64,000 nt of DNA from Tipula vernalis (GCA_958295665.1 OY282558.1:37531045-37595044); one strand, 5' to 3'. Shown: positions 34,629 through 51,292, numbered from the stretch's first letter. The notes: a model not told the origin generated them from the sequence alone. Translations and numbers: made by a program.

Positions 34629-37520
34629 TTGCTCGCTATAAATGAGATGATGTTGGTTAATCCTGTTACAATGAGTTCCATATCCACTAACATTGCTAAT
34701 TGTGTCGTGAAATGCTCTTTAAATCATAGAGATTGTAATGTCAAAATGGCAAATTTTAAATCGCGAAATTTAAATATGGATTCTAAATTTGCGGAACTAC
34801 TACATTTAATCGATGGATTAAATTTTCATTTCATTGCTATTACTGAGGCTTGGCTTAAACCATGGGTATCTTCCAATGCTGTAAATATACTTGGTTACAC
34901 ACTAATAAGGAATGATCGTCTAACACGTGGCGGTGGCGTAGCTGTCTATATAAATAATATTTTGAAATGGAAAATCCTTGATCAGTCTAATAATGGTTTA
35001 ACTGAATTTTTGTTCATAGAAGTTTTTATTAATGATTTGGTCATTGTAGTTGGTGTGGTAAATATATAATACTGGAGGTGGAAATGTGGGTGCCTTAGAA
35101 GATATTATATCATCACTTTCTAATTATGATGATATTTTAATAGCTGGTGACTTCAATATAGATATGCTTAAAAATGGTAATCCTGCGGATCAGTTCAAAA
35201 ATGTTCTCCTCAGTCAAAACCTAAGTTACCTTCCTAATAACCAACCTACATATTTTTCGGATACTTATCAAAGTGCATCATTGCTAGATCTAATCATTAC
35301 TAAGGATAGTTCTAAAATAGAAAGACTTGTGCAACTGGATGTGTCGAGATCATGATTTTATCTATTTGTTATGCCGGTGGTTAAAGCTCCAATTTCTACA
35401 TTTCAATATAGATCGTATAAAAACATTAATTATGAAGCGTTGGCTTATGACTGCCTTAATATGAATTGGGAATTCATATTTGTAGCCGAAACCATTGATC
35501 AGAAATTTTCGTTACTTAATAAATACATTCTTGGCTTATTTGATAAACATGTTCCAATTAAAACTTTTATTGCTCCTAAACGGATAATGCCCTTGTGGTT
35601 CAGTGCGGAGATTGAAATTGCGGTAATTGATAAGGAAATGTGCTATAAGCTTTGGAAATATAATAAAACGAGTGAGAACCGTATAGCCTTTTGTAAAAGT
35701 AAAAGATCTTGGTCTTTGTAGAGATGTAATTGTAACAACTCCTCATTTTTCAGCTAATGAAATTAACACTTGGTTTGCAAAGATTACATCAAATAGTGAT
35801 GATATTGATAATATAAGTATTAGTAACGTTGATCATAATGTAGAACATAAATTTAATTTATATATAGTTGATGAAACTGCAGTAAAACAGACCGTGTTGC
35901 GAATTAAGTCTAACTCAATTGGTGACGACGGAATTCCATTAAAATTTATTAAATTGGTTTTAGAATATATCACACCAGTTCTTTGCAATTTGATTAATAG
36001 TTGTTTATGTGAAACGCGATTTCCTTCTCAATGGAAAATTTCGAGAGTTGTGCCGGTTGCCAAGTGTTCAAATCCTAAAGATATTAAGGACTTAAGGCCC
36101 ATTAGCATATTACCTATGTTATCCAAAGTTCTTGAAAGAGTGATGTGTGATCAAATGGCCCAATATTTGGAGAATAATAAAATGATTAACAAATTTTAAT
36201 CTGGTTTCAGGGTTAAACACAGTACGGCAACAGCGCTACTCAAAATAACGGACGACCTTTTTGCTGCTCTAGATAAGGGTCATGTTGCACTATTGGTTTT
36301 AGTTGACTTTTCCAAGGCTTGTAATACATTGAATCATGGTATTTTGCTTCTTAAATTACAAAATCATTTAAATTTTCGCAGCACGCGATTAAATTAATTA
36401 AAAACTATCTAAGCGGTCGTTCCCAGTACGTCAGTTTTGGTGATGAAAAATCATGCTGTGTCAATGTAGTGCGCGGGGTGCCGCAAGGATCAATGATATC
36501 GCATCCGTAATTAAATATTGAAATTATCATCTTTATGCTGATGATGTACAAATATATACATGTAACAAAGTTGATTGTATTGAGCGTATCACCACGTTTA
36601 TTAATGTTGATATCGAGGCTATTTCTGAATGGGCTAAACTTAATTAACTGCAGTTAAATTATTCAAAGTCACAAGTTTTGCCTATAAACACTAGTAATGA
36701 AAATATTAAATACCAACCTTTGTTTGTTGATAAAGACACTGTACCATTTGTCGATAAGGCACGTAATTTGGGATTCATTATGAACTCAACCCTTACATGG
36801 GATTCACACGTAAGCCATATTTGTTCTAATATTTATGCCGGGTTGAAAAGACTATCCTAATTTAAAAAATCTACCCCTGTTAAAACAAAAAAAGCATTAG
36901 CCCATTCTTTACTTATTACTCATCTAACATATGCTGATGTAGTAATGGGAGTCCTTAATTACGAACATCGTAGAACGCTCAATGTTGCCTTTAATTCCAT
37001 TACAAGATATGTTTATAATTTGTCCAGATATGATCACATTACACCATTTTCAAAAAACTTATTGGGATGTACCTTCGAGAATTATCTGAAATTTAGACAA
37101 TGTTTATTCTTGTTTAACGTAATGCATGGTAAATCCGCGGATTATTTAATTAATAAAGTGCAACTTGGAAAATTTTTAAGAAATCCATCTATTATATTGC
37201 CCCGTTTTAAAACAACACTTAGAGCGAAATCGTTTTTTATTAATGGAGCTCAATCTTGGAATAGCCTACCACTAGGCCCTCTGCGAAAAATAAACCCAGA
37301 AATTTTATATGCTTTCGCACAGATTAAGTCAATGTGTTCTTCGAATGTCAATTGGGTGTTGAAAATAACGCCTAAGTCAGCAATTTGAGTAACTCTCCTT
37401 AAGCTAAAATTTGCAATATAATAACTGACTAATAACGGGCGAATTTTCTAAGGATAGGTAATCACTAACACGGTTTTTACTCCTTAACGTAAGCGCCTTT
37501 ATCAAAAATGAAATGAAATA
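34629..37520 (+). mobile_element. Decayed non-LTR retrotransposon (CR1/Jockey-like group)
   Basis: Carries endonuclease, reverse transcriptase and C-terminal region in order on the plus strand. It ends in an AAATGAAATGAAATA tail near 37508-37521, a tail type common in insect LINEs. The 5' boundary is not visible and no target duplication was found. The assignment to the CR1/Jockey group rests on the endonuclease plus RT plus the absence of an RNase H domain, and on the SFFINGAQSWNSLPL C-terminal motif. Confidence 0.8.
34720..37388 (+). pseudogene. LINE ORF2: endonuclease plus reverse transcriptase
   Basis: Endonuclease: HFIAITEAWL (about 34830), RGGGVAVYI (about 34930), then after a stop DDILIAGDFNID (about 35130) and LLDLIITK. 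The frame breaks at 35355, before the last SDH-type motif. RT: DDGIPLKFIK (about 35925), KDLRPISILPMLSKVLER (about 36088-36140), a stop, then SGFRVKHSTATALLKI. Motif A is LLVLVDFSKACNTLNH (Asp kept, FDT changed to CNT). Motif B is RGVPQGSMIS, followed by a deletion. Motif C is YHLYADDVQIY (about 36530). The thumb follows as FVDKARNLGFIMNSTLTWD, then the C-terminal region to 37388. At least six stops or frameshifts make it inactive. Confidence 0.85.
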
Positions 37521-37539
37521 ATCCGCGTTGTTCATCTGA

Positions 37540-40500
37540 TTAGGGCAAAATATGGAATTGTACGTAAAATAATTCATCGGAATTTAAATGAATTAAACAA
37601 GCGTTAAAATTCCCTATCTATAAAAACGCAGCAAATACAATTCTGCTAAATTTAAACACTTGAGCAATAGTTTTAATGCTATTCATATTCAAAAAGGGCT
37701 CGAACGAAAACTAGTTTTTAATCCGAAAAATTCCAAGTTATTATACGTTTGATGGAAATATTGAATGTAAATTTGATTATTAAGTGTGAATGACTAACAG
37801 CATTATTTTACCAAAATGGTAGTTTAGAAATCGATTTTGCATTACAGTTAAAACACGATGAATTTGACCAAAAATAGGGGGAACTCTAAAGGTAACAAAA
37901 TTAGCTTCAATTCTGAATTGGACATAATGATTGTGAATGAAATTTTAAGTAGAATTATAAGGCAAAATTTTAAATTTTATTTAGAAATGAAAAAATTCAG
38001 AATTTAAACATGAATTTTGGTAAAATATTGAGTGCCATTTACGTGAAAAAAGTCAACCTATACGTTTGTGAATTTCAACATATCGAATTTCGAGCAAAAA
38101 TTCGAATGAGAATTGGAATTACCAAATGTAATTCAATAAATTCTTAAATAGTAACTTAAATTGGATTTGAAAATTTAAAAATTGAATTAGAAATACAAAC
38201 TAGATTTGAACAATATCTTGTGTTAAATATGAATCAAAAGCGTATTTTTCATCAGAAATTTAGTTATAAATAGAGATTGAATTCCAATAGGCTTAACTAA
38301 ATATTGAGTGGATTTAAAAAAAACTCCGATTATAGATCCATAAATTTTCAGTTTGAAATTCAACAGATACAATTTTAATTGAGTTACAACGAACTACGAC
38401 GTCAACATTTTGAGTGAAATTTCAAAAAGAAAGTAATAACATTTTTCTGGGTTAAACTACGAGTACATTTTGCATGGAATTTAAATAGTACAAATTGTTG
38501 TAGTGTGTTCCTTGGATTAAAAATTGATTTGGAAATTTAGATTAGAAATTGATAAGCACATTCTGCTTGGCTTTGAGCAAAAATTTAAGTGTAAATTGGT
38601 TGTTCCAAGCTAAATTTAAACATAATTTTAATTGCAATAAGGTAATTAAGTTGCAATACGAGATTTGATCTAGAAAGTTGCAATACGAGCTTTGGTTTAG
38701 AAACTTGAATCGGAAATTTTGAGGGAAATTTGAATTAGGAATTTAAATTTAAAAACATAGTTTTGATATTCCAAACCAAAAAAAATTTTTGGGTATAAAT
38801 TATATATAGGAATTGAGCTACAACTTGAATTTTGAGAGAAATATAAGCTGACACTATACAATGTATGTAATGAGTGGATTTTCAATGAGAAAACAAAAAA
38901 CTGAGAACAAATTAAGTGGAGCAAAGAATAGATACTTATATATGTCAAGGGAAAACCAAAGTATATATTTTGAAACGAATTTGAATTGGATCAAAAAATT
39001 AGACTGGAAAACAAAATAGTTTTAATGGATTCGAATAAAACTTTGAGTTACATATTAATCCGAAATTAAGTTAAACTTCCAAACTGTTGATTGTAATTTT
39101 GATCAGGCTCATTGAATTAAATTGAAATAAAAACTTGAGTGAAATTTAAAGTTTTAACAAATATTTAGATATTCTATTAATTGATTATTGTAATTTTCCT
39201 TGAGTGGAATTCAGACTAGTAATTTAGTTTAAAACCAAAATAGATTCGAAAAAACTTAAGATATTTAGTCAGAAATTTAGTTCCAAGCTGTTTTCGAAGT
39301 TGAACAAAATAATTGGTCAACTGCATTCGAAAAAGAGGAAATTTATTAAGATAATGTAATTTTAATGAGAGAAAATTAGCTTGAATTCTAAACTCGGTAT
39401 AATGAGTTTGAGTGAAATTTTAAGGAGAAATTGTCTTCTTTGTATTGCATTTGAGAAACACATTTTCAAAACAATTTTAGCAAAATATTTAATACCCTTT
39501 CTAGTACAACTAAAAAATCAGAAATTGAGCAAAAATCTTAATGCTTTTTATTTTATAATAGAACCATTTCAATTTTAAATCGTAATTGAATAAAATCTTA
39601 AGTAGGAACTTACATTAGCAATAGAGTTTAAATTACAATTTGATTTAAGCAAATACATGAGCTTATATTAGATTAAATTTGTGTTTGGAATCCAGACTGC
39701 CTTTAATAATAGTTTGAGTGAATTTTAAAAATTTAGTTAAAGTTATTTGAGCCATATTTTTATTTAGAACGGAGTAAAACAAGATTTGAACAAAGTTTGG
39801 ACTAAAAATTCAATTTCAATCCAATCGAGAGTTTGAGCAAAAAAAAATTGAGTTTGAATTCCAGATTTAATTAACACAAAATTCTGTTTGGAATTAAGCT
39901 AGAATTTTTATGAAATATTGTTTACAAATTAAGTAAAAATTCCAATCTAGATTTGTCTAAATATGCTTAGTTAGAAATTTGGAGTACAACAGCTTTAGTT
40001 GCAAGTGCATTTAAAAAAAAATTCGAGTGTTATTAGAAATGCCGATTTAGACTAAAATTTAAAACTCCAGTTTGCGTCAAAAGCTTTGATAAATTTGTTT
40101 AAGAATTTTGAGCAGAAATCTTAGTAGGTTTCGAAGTATTTGAATTTTAAGCAGTAATTGAGTAAAATGTTGAGTAGAAATTGAATTTGAATAGTAATTT
40201 GGACTTGAGCAAAAACATAACTGTAATGTAGTTTTTAGTTTACAGGTTTCCAGGTTTGTATTTCGAATTGAACTGGTAAGAGAAAAATTAAAGATTAGTT
40301 ATAATTATAAAATAGATTTGAGCAAAATTTTATGTTTAGTGAGGGCAAAATTCTGAGAAAAAGGTGTTTTTGAATTCCAAAATTTTGGTTGTAATTAGAC
40401 AGAAATTTTGTGATAGTTTGAATACAAGTAGGCTAAGCTCCAAACGACATCGATTTGACAAAATTGAACGAGGAATTGAGTTATAATTTTGAGTGATATT

Positions 40501-40770
40501 TAAAATACAAAATTAACAGTTCAATTTCAGTTTTCATTTTAAAATAATGCGAAAAGTGTAAATTTGATATTCCAAACTAAATTTTAACTGAAATTAGTAA
40601 AAATTGCATTACGAAACATGATTTCAATAAAATAACAAAATTATTTAGCATCAGTTAGTGAATATCATCTTGCAAGGAACTTAAATTAAAAATTGAGTTT
40701 GAATTACAATTTGTGTTGAGCAAAAACTATGAGCGTTATTTAGTTTGTCTTAGTTTAAAACTTGCTCTAA
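37540..40770. repeat. Degenerate AT-rich repeat-like region
   Basis: For over 3 kb short motifs recur at irregular spacing: TTTGAGCAAAAA-type (near 38091, 38574, 39528, 39833, 40108, 40215, 40318, 40728), TTGAGTGAAATTTTAA-type (near 37930, 38410, 39133, 39410, 39714, 40490) and GAGTTTGAATT(A/C)CA-type. No gene is seen; the frames at 38697-38948 and 39381-39578 have no domain. It looks like a very old, diverged tandem repeat whose unit cannot be fixed by eye. Confidence 0.5.
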
Positions 40771-41084
40771 TAGCGTGAATATATTAGTCTCAACCGTTAC
40801 GGTGTCCTTTTTGAAGTGAGTATCGCTTACCAGTCCAAATTTTTATGTGTATGGTTATGGAACAATTTTTGGCTACTTCTCCAACACTTTGTAATCCAGG
40901 AAAGTTAGTTTATCCAACTTTATAGCCAAAAACTTAATACTTGTTTGTTAATGAGTGAATAGAAATTCTCTTAAGATAAGGTGTAGTTTTGATTTTCCTT
41001 TCAACATTTGACCACATATCTTTCATTTTAATCACATATTTTGCAATTTTAGTTACATATTTTAGGAACATTTTTTTTGATTTT

Positions 41085-41475
41085 TTAGAACCTAAAAGCC
41101 CTAAGCCTAGTAATCACCAAACATTTCTCAGGATTCAAATTAAGTTTATTTACAAGGCACCAGTTCTGCAATTTATCAAGATTCATTTGCAGAGAAAGAG
41201 GAGCAGTCTCATCGGTAATTCTTCTACAAATTTTCAAATCATCGGCATAAAATAGATGGAGAGGCCCAAGAATAGAACCTTGTGAAACACCGTAAATTTT
41301 ACTTTTACAAAGTCTATCGCTAAGATATAAAGATAACCAAATACATAATTTATCAGAAAGTCATATTTTGTAGCATTTTTTATGAGAATATCGTGAGATA
41401 CTGTATCAAAAGCTTTTTAAAATCAGTATAAATAGAGTCAACTTGAAAGCCCTTGTCTATACGCTTTCGAATGTG
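41085..41475 (-). pseudogene. LINE reverse transcriptase fragment, antisense
   Basis: Hidden on the minus strand and not a long ORF. Reading down from about 41470 it gives IRKRIDKGFQVDSIYTDFK, a one-base gap, then KAFDTVSHDI (RT motif A), NYVFGYLYLSDRLCKSKIYG, VSQGSILGPL (motif B, about 41280), HLFYADDLKI (motif C, about 41250) and QMNLDKLQNWCLVNKLNLNP with EKCLVITRLRAF at the end. The residues between motifs B and C are shortened. The order and motifs are those of CR1/Jockey-type LINEs. Both ends are truncated, and GTGACCCCACCTGTTAAC marks the 5' junction. Confidence 0.85.
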
Positions 41476-43430
41476 TAACTTGTTAACAGGTGGGGTCACA
41501 GGTTAACAAGATATACTCTAAGTAAAAGGAATAAGTGAAATCCCTGCATGGGAACAAATTTAATTTATTGGGTATTTTATTCATCAAAAAAATATCAAAT
41601 AAAATTTAATAAACAAAACCAATTCCATTATTGAGTCTTATACTTTAGTTCCAAAATGTATCTTATCCTTCAGAAATTAGGAAAAGAAATGCAAAATTGA
41701 AACAGTTTTTTTCATTTCTAAAACATTTGGTTATTTCAGGAAGGTACATTTTGGCACTACTCTTATATCAGATTGATTTCAAGAATAGAGTATTTGGTTG
41801 CATGTGAAATTTGTCAGTGGAAGAAAGTTTCCGGCTTGATGCAACTAGTAAATTTTCTCATGTACCACTTGAATTTTCGGAAGGCAGTCGATTTTGGCGT
41901 AAGCTAAAAACAGATGATAGCTCACTAAATAAAGTCTACCGCAACACCAAATATGACAGTCGCAGCTCAATGAATATACAAACGAATTTAAATTTGAAGT
42001 CAAGAAAAATTTGTAAAACTTCAAAAGCCATTTAAAAAAAAAACATAAAATGTTCAATAATATCACACTAAAGAGCATCGTTTATTCATATTTAAGCATT
42101 TCAAAATCATTCAATTCAACTTAAGTATGTGAGAATACAAAGTCGTTGGTTAGATTTTATGCTTTTTTATGAAATTTCTGTAAAATAAACATCAACGTTT
42201 TTATTATACGATTTAAAAATTTTCAATATGAGCTTTAGGAAAATTATATGCATCATAAAATGTTGTTACATGTAGATTGTATATACATACTCGTAAATAA
42301 ATAAACATAATTTCATTTCAATTTTTAACAAGGGACTTAGAATTACTTGTTTTGTATATGTAAGTATATTATTGCAGAAATGAAAACAAATTCTCATATG
42401 GGAACCCATTTCTACAAACAGAACTATTCTCTAATGTTGGTGTACAAACATCTGATTTCAAGTTGAATAACATTAATAATAATAGAGTTTTTATTTCCAA
42501 GTCAATTTTTTATAGTTATGTGTTTATACTACTTATGTACTCGGAAGTAACATACTTTTCCATTTTAATCATTAAAATTTATTACTTTGCCGCAATCGTT
42601 ATATGTTAGTTTTATTACCAATGGGATTAGGATCACGTATACGCCAAAAATAATGTTCACCACCAAAAAAATGAAAAAAAAAAAAATTATATAAAATCCC
42701 CGAAATCATATCTAATAATACCATCTACTTATATATGTTCAGATATATAGTTGAGAATTGGAAATTTCAATATTTTAGTATATTATGCAGTTTTCATTTT
42801 TCATGTTGTGTATTTTTTTATGGAAAATTATAGTAATTTGATTCTGAAGAAAATGTGAATTTTTTAACAATTTTTTTGGGGTTATGAAAATTTATTCACA
42901 TTCATGCATAGTTCGAACGGGAAGGTAAATCATGTTATTTTCATTTATTGCAGTAATTTTCCGTTTGATGTTTCATTATATATACTACCCTTAAGCATAT
43001 TAAACTTTGCATGAAGAACGATACATCTTTTATACGATTCGACTTTGATTTTAAATGGCAAAGCAAGCGGAATGGTTTGAACAACTTCAAATACATATTA
43101 TAGAAAAAGATCTAATCTATAAATGTGCTCGAGCTGAACCATTAAAACGTTTCAACGAGTATCATAAAACGTATACATGATTTTGTCTTTTTAAAATTCC
43201 AATTCAATTCAAAAAGAAAAAAAAAATTAAATTATTATTTCACATGACTCTTACAAAATATTTCTAATTAATAAAAATCACGTTCACACTTTGTTAGAAC
43301 AAATATTATAGTGTGTACATGTCTATAACTTCATATCTAATTACTATTAACTCGAACACCCTCTAACAATAGGAAAACTACTATACAATTTTCTAATTGT
43401 TACAGCATACAAGAAATACAAAATATTTAT
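41476..43430. other. Non-coding DNA
   Basis: No gene is recognised. It lies downstream of the minus-strand exon candidate at 43440-43752 and would be its intron if that exon is real. The two opposing frames at 41811-42078 have no recognised domain. Confidence 0.4.
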
Positions 43431-43439
43431 GTCACTTAC

Positions 43440-43752
43440 CCAAATTTGTTGGTAGAAACAGCATCAGTAGATAATATGCATGTAGATATATTCGTTTCAC
43501 CTCCATATTTTCGTTATATCGACTAAATTTTCCGCTTTAATCGTTACGGTAAATAAGCAAACAACAAACCAAATAAAAAAAATAAATTAAAAAAAAGTTT
43601 CTCTTAAATTCACTGTCATTGAGCTTTTTTATTTGTTTATTTTGTGTCCGATGATCTTTTTCTTTCTACCTCCTATTTACGAAAGTTTCTTGTTTCGGTA
43701 CAGGTTAATGTTGTGACGACGTTATTGCTATGGCTGTCACTTCACGGAAAAT
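43440..43752 (-). CDS. Candidate first coding exon of a secreted or membrane protein
   Basis: On the minus strand a strong acceptor, TTTCTCTTTCGTTACAG, ends at 43753. About 245 bases of untranslated sequence follow, then ATG at 43506 in a good insect start context (ACGAAAATGG). Translation is 22 codons, starting MEVKRIY and continuing into a hydrophobic run (YYLLMLFLP), like a signal peptide. The exon closes with TTTGG|GTAAGT, a near-ideal donor, leaving a phase-1 junction. Signal-peptide exons ending in phase 1 are typical of secreted and immunoglobulin-type cell-surface proteins, but the gene cannot be named. No partner exon was recognised. If real, much of the lower-coordinate half of the window may be its intron. 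Confidence 0.5.
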
Positions 43753-45017
43753 CTGTAACGAAAGAGAAAGTAAAAATTATTTAAATAAATTTATGTTTAT
43801 ATCGTTCGCCGATAAAAAATAACAAGATTAACAATCAACTTGAACATAGGAATATTTCAAGTACTTTAAAAGTTTATTTATAACGTTCAATGTTATTCAC
43901 AACCTTCATTATACAAAATGCAACTATATACACTATAAATTTTCCTGTTAAGTACTTCTATCAGGAAGCGGAAAAACGGAAAACTTTATTTAAAAATTTA
44001 CTGTAAATTGAAGCTACACGGGAAAAGAACACACACACAAACACACATACGTATATACATACAGACAAAGTAAGAAGGAATAAAATAAATATTTTCATTT
44101 TACAACAAAATTTTTATTTTTAACATTTTATATATTGTATAACCAAAATAAACAAAGAATCGCATCGCAATTCAGTTTTTATTTGAATACCTAGAAATGT
44201 ACTCGTAAATAAATTCGATTAGAAAAAAAAAACTTTAGCGGAAATCAGTGTGTAGAACATAAAAATAAAATATTTAAAATTAATAAATAAAATAGAGAAT
44301 TCTATTGTTTCTATTTTATTGAAAAATTTGAATTTCCGCTAAAAATCCCAATTACGTTATTTTAGACATTAAATTGGAAATTTTGATTTGTTTAATTAAT
44401 TTTTGGTGTTCTGAAATAACTATATGGTACATACAATATTAGAAAAATTCTACAATAACATGTGAAATGGATGAATTTTTTAACATGATGATTTGATGAA
44501 AATCTAGTTTTTTAGTAGTTTTGAAAAAAGCCTTTCAGCTGTACATTTTTTTGATTGATTAGGATACACCTATGTACGTTCGAAAAAGGTAGGAAATTGT
44601 GTTCTTTTTGTTTACGTTATATGTATATTTAACTGATAAAATCATTGGAAAAAAGATATTCCGATTCAGGAAATTTCATATAGTATCCAATAACAGAATG
44701 AAACACGTGAAAACTTTTTTTTTTGTTTTGTTTTTAATTAATTTGCTGTAAACAATAATATTGGTGTTGGTAGAAGTGTTGTGTTGAGTAATTTCAAAAT
44801 CATAATAATACTAAAATATATTAGACAGCTGAAGATAAATAAGTGATTTATTGAATCGAAAATGTAGATATATTTTGCTTTACCCCCCAGATAGTCTCGA
44901 CGCTGCAATGCAGTAGCACAATTGCATAAAAATTGACAATTTCGACGGAAGACCAAGTACTAAAATTAAACTATTTTCAACATTACACGCAAGAACGTAG
45001 ATAAATTATTAGTTATT
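43753..45017. other. Non-coding DNA
   Basis: No gene is recognised. It contains a short (AC)n run at about 44032-44050. It would lie in an upstream intron if the minus-strand exon at 43440-43752 is real. Confidence 0.4.
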
Positions 45018-45029
45018 AACTAGAATAGT
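45018..45029. repeat. Target-site duplication, left, of I-like LINE
   Basis: aactagaatagt, identical to 50128-50139 directly after the poly-A tail. Confidence 0.85.
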
Positions 45030-45136
45030 CATTCCATCTTTAACCGTGATAGGGTACAAATCGATTACAGAGCTAAATAATTTATAAATAAAAAGTTTTG
45101 TAAACAGAACATTTTAACAGTTTATTAAATCAATTA

Positions 45137-46604
45137 GTGGATAAAATCCAGAAGAGAATGAGTGAAAATAGTGCGGGAGATGATCCCGGTGGGACTTTAG
45201 TTAATTCAGTGACTGAGAAGCAAGAAAATAATGTAAATACAAGTGGAATAGTTAATATAAATAGTGATAAAAGTACAGGAGATTATAATATTAAATACGA
45301 TGTAAATAACGGAAATGACGGTTCATACAGAGTTATAGTGATCAAAAAATATGAAAATAATAATAATGATAATAACGTTACATATATATCAACATTGAAA
45401 ATTGCTGATATAGTAATTAAAATTACAAATGGAGAAGGCATCAATGAAATCAAACGAGTTGGGAAACAAAAATTTTATAATTTATTGTAAAAAACTTGAA
45501 ATTGCTAATAATATAGCAGAAAGCACAGTTTTTGAAGAAAAAAAAAATTGAAAATATAGCCAGAGCAGGGGTAATACATGATGTTGATGTAGAATACAGT
45601 GACATCCAAGTAACAAAAATGATTGATAGTCGGCAGTTTAAAATAAAAACACTTAGAAGATTGAAACGTAGATCGTTGAACGAGAAAGGGGAAGTAATCA
45701 TGATACCGAGCAAATCTATACAAATATTCTTTGAAGGAAAACAAATTTCACAGTACGTGTATATGAATTATATCAGATTCGGAGTCACGCCATATATACA
45801 AAGAGTAATACAATGTTTCAAATGCTGGAGATTTGGCCATAATGCAAGAAATTGTAAAGGTATCCAAAGATGTAAAAATTGTGCAGATAAAAATCATACG
45901 CAACACGATTGCGATAAGAATAATTTGCAGTGCTGCAATTGTAAGAGCAATCATCATGCTGATTCATTGGACTACCCGGAGAAAATAAGACAACAAGAAA
46001 TAAAATACAGAATGGCAGAAAAAATGCAGTGCCAACAAGAAGCGGAAATGGAGTTTCCAAAATATAGAAACAATGGTTGGGGGAATTTTATGAGTATGAA
46101 TCGATTTGATAGTCTAGAAGAACATCAGTTTCCACCATTAATAGTAGATGAAAATAAGAAGAGAGAAATTCCAGTTTTAAATGCGATACCTAGATTTAAA
46201 CACAATGGATTTTACAAAAAACTAAAAGATAAAGAAACAGATTTACCAAGAAAGACAAATAACAGTAAAAGAAATAGAGAAAATATCATAGAAAAGGGAG
46301 AACGAGAAACCAAAGTAATTAAAAGAATAGCGACAGCAGAAAAAGACGAAATTAAAACAATACAAGAACCACAGCATAGTATGCAACACAATGAACGAAT
46401 GGAATTACGAAAAAGACTACATGATAAGATAGTTATGGAAAGACATAAAGGAGAATGGAGTGTAAAGAAGCCAAACGAGATATATGACAAGAAAAGCTTG
46501 TTAGAAAACTCAAAATCTAAGTCGAATGAGAATTATAAAAATAATAATGATATGGAAATATACAGTTCCGAAAGTTTAACTTCCGGATTAATAGAGTTAA
46601 CACA

Positions 46605-46608
<4 letters not shown>
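45137..46608 (+). pseudogene. LINE ORF1, RNA-binding protein with CCHC knuckles
   Basis: A gag-like protein that coats the LINE RNA. The N-terminal frame (45137-45490) is polar and Asn-rich. A frameshift near 45470 and a second one in the A-run near 45540 separate it from the main frame (about 45532-46608). An RRM-like stretch is followed by three knuckles: CFKCWRFGHNARNC (about 45812-45853), CKNCADKNHTQHDC (about 45871-45912) and CCNCKSNHHADSLDY, where the final Cys has become Tyr. The C-terminal half is Lys/Glu-rich. The ORF1 stop overlaps the ORF2 start as ATGA at 46605-46608. Confidence 0.88.
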
Positions 46609-49975
<3,367 letters not shown>

Positions 49976-50108
49976 TAGAATATAAGGATGGAAAGAAATA
50001 ATAGAGATGATATTAAGAAAAAGAACTAAAGAGAAATAGAATTAAGAACATAAATGTAAACATGAAGTAAATTATTTGGGAAAAGCCGAAAGGTAGTCCA
50101 TAATCATT

Positions 50109-50139
50109 AAAAAAAAAAAAAAAAAAAAACTAGAATAGT
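50109..50139 (+). repeat. Poly-A tail and right target duplication of I-like LINE
   Basis: A run of 21 A (50109-50129) ends the element. aactagaatagt (50128-50139) repeats the 5' flank exactly, with its first two A shared with the tail. Confidence 0.85.
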
Positions 50140-51020
50140 AGATTTCATACTACCACGCAAAAATTTAAATCGGTTAAAACTGGATCTATTTTTTTTTTAT
50201 TTATTTATTTATAGTATTTTATAAATAATTTAGTATTAAAAGGAAAAGCACACATGGAAACAAAGCAATCGAAACAAAAAAAAAAATAATGAAGTTGCTT
50301 CCATTAGGCATACAAACCTCTTAAATTTTTTCAAACAATTTCCACCTCATGCTTACATATTCTATTGTGAGCAGTAGCTCATTTACAATAAAATGTACAG
50401 CACGAGGTGAAATAATATTAAAAATTAACAAAAATAACATAGTTAATAAAAATAAATTAAAAAATCTACGTATTGCCCATCAATCACGCCACTCCAAAAA
50501 TGTTGACCTAAATAATTATTATTAATATTTTAAGGACTAGTTGATTTGTATAGGCATCAATGTTTGCAAGAACTTTAACAAATATGGATCTGAATCTTAT
50601 GCAATATATCGATCGCCGCAGGTAACCTATGAAATATTATAAGTGGTGTAAGAGAAGTGTCAAGTTCTAACCTACTTGATCTGGCAATTTGCCCCCTGTA
50701 TAATTCGTTATATTTTGTGCAAGGATTTAAATTACATCGATATAACAATTATTGACTTCTTAATTTGTGGTTACTACACCCAACTGGAATGGGATTCATT
50801 TGAACAAAATGAAAAACTTCTTCGTTTGGTACTGGCTGTTAGACAAAATATTTTCAAACATTTCAAAATGATACATAAATGTGTTACTTGTATATTCATT
50901 AATAAGCCAAAATGACAACTTTTGGTGCGGGCCAGTGCATATTTGAAATAATTGGTCTCATTTTGTTTTGTTTGTAATTTGTTGAATATTGTGTTTTAAA
51001 ATATTTTTATTTTACATTAC
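50140..51020. other. Non-coding DNA
   Basis: No gene was recognised. The 79-codon frame at 50676-50915 has no domain. Confidence 0.4.
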
Positions 51021-51024
51021 ATAT

Positions 51025-51292
51025 TGTCACGATTATGACCATCATACGAGTATAACGAGTTCACACTATGAACAGCGATAGGTCAGATAGTATTTATTAC
51101 AATTATTTATCGTGAACATCGAAAGATGTTTATACACCAACGCACTAATGCATAATGATCTAATAATAACAAGAACGTCCGAGACATCGCGTACAAAGGA
51201 AGGCGTGGTTTAGTGATTAATGAATAAAACGAACAACAACACAAATACATAAGCACAGCCCGTCGACAATTAGAATGATCATGATTGTGACA
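51025..51292. repeat. Segment bounded by TGTCACGATTATGACCA inverted repeats
   Basis: It begins TGTCACGATTATGACCA and ends with a sequence whose complement is TGTCACAATCATGATCA (13 of 17 match). It is 268 bases long with TG...CA ends, so a solo LTR or a small inverted-repeat element are both possible. No target duplication is visible. Confidence 0.35.

Noticed and set aside
50676..50915. Possible LINE C-terminal relic or small gene
   Set aside because: Neither strand gave a recognisable motif beyond vague resemblance.
51025..51292. Solo LTR call
   Set aside because: The TG...CA ends fit, but no target duplication, polyadenylation signal or second copy was found, so it is listed only as an inverted-repeat segment.
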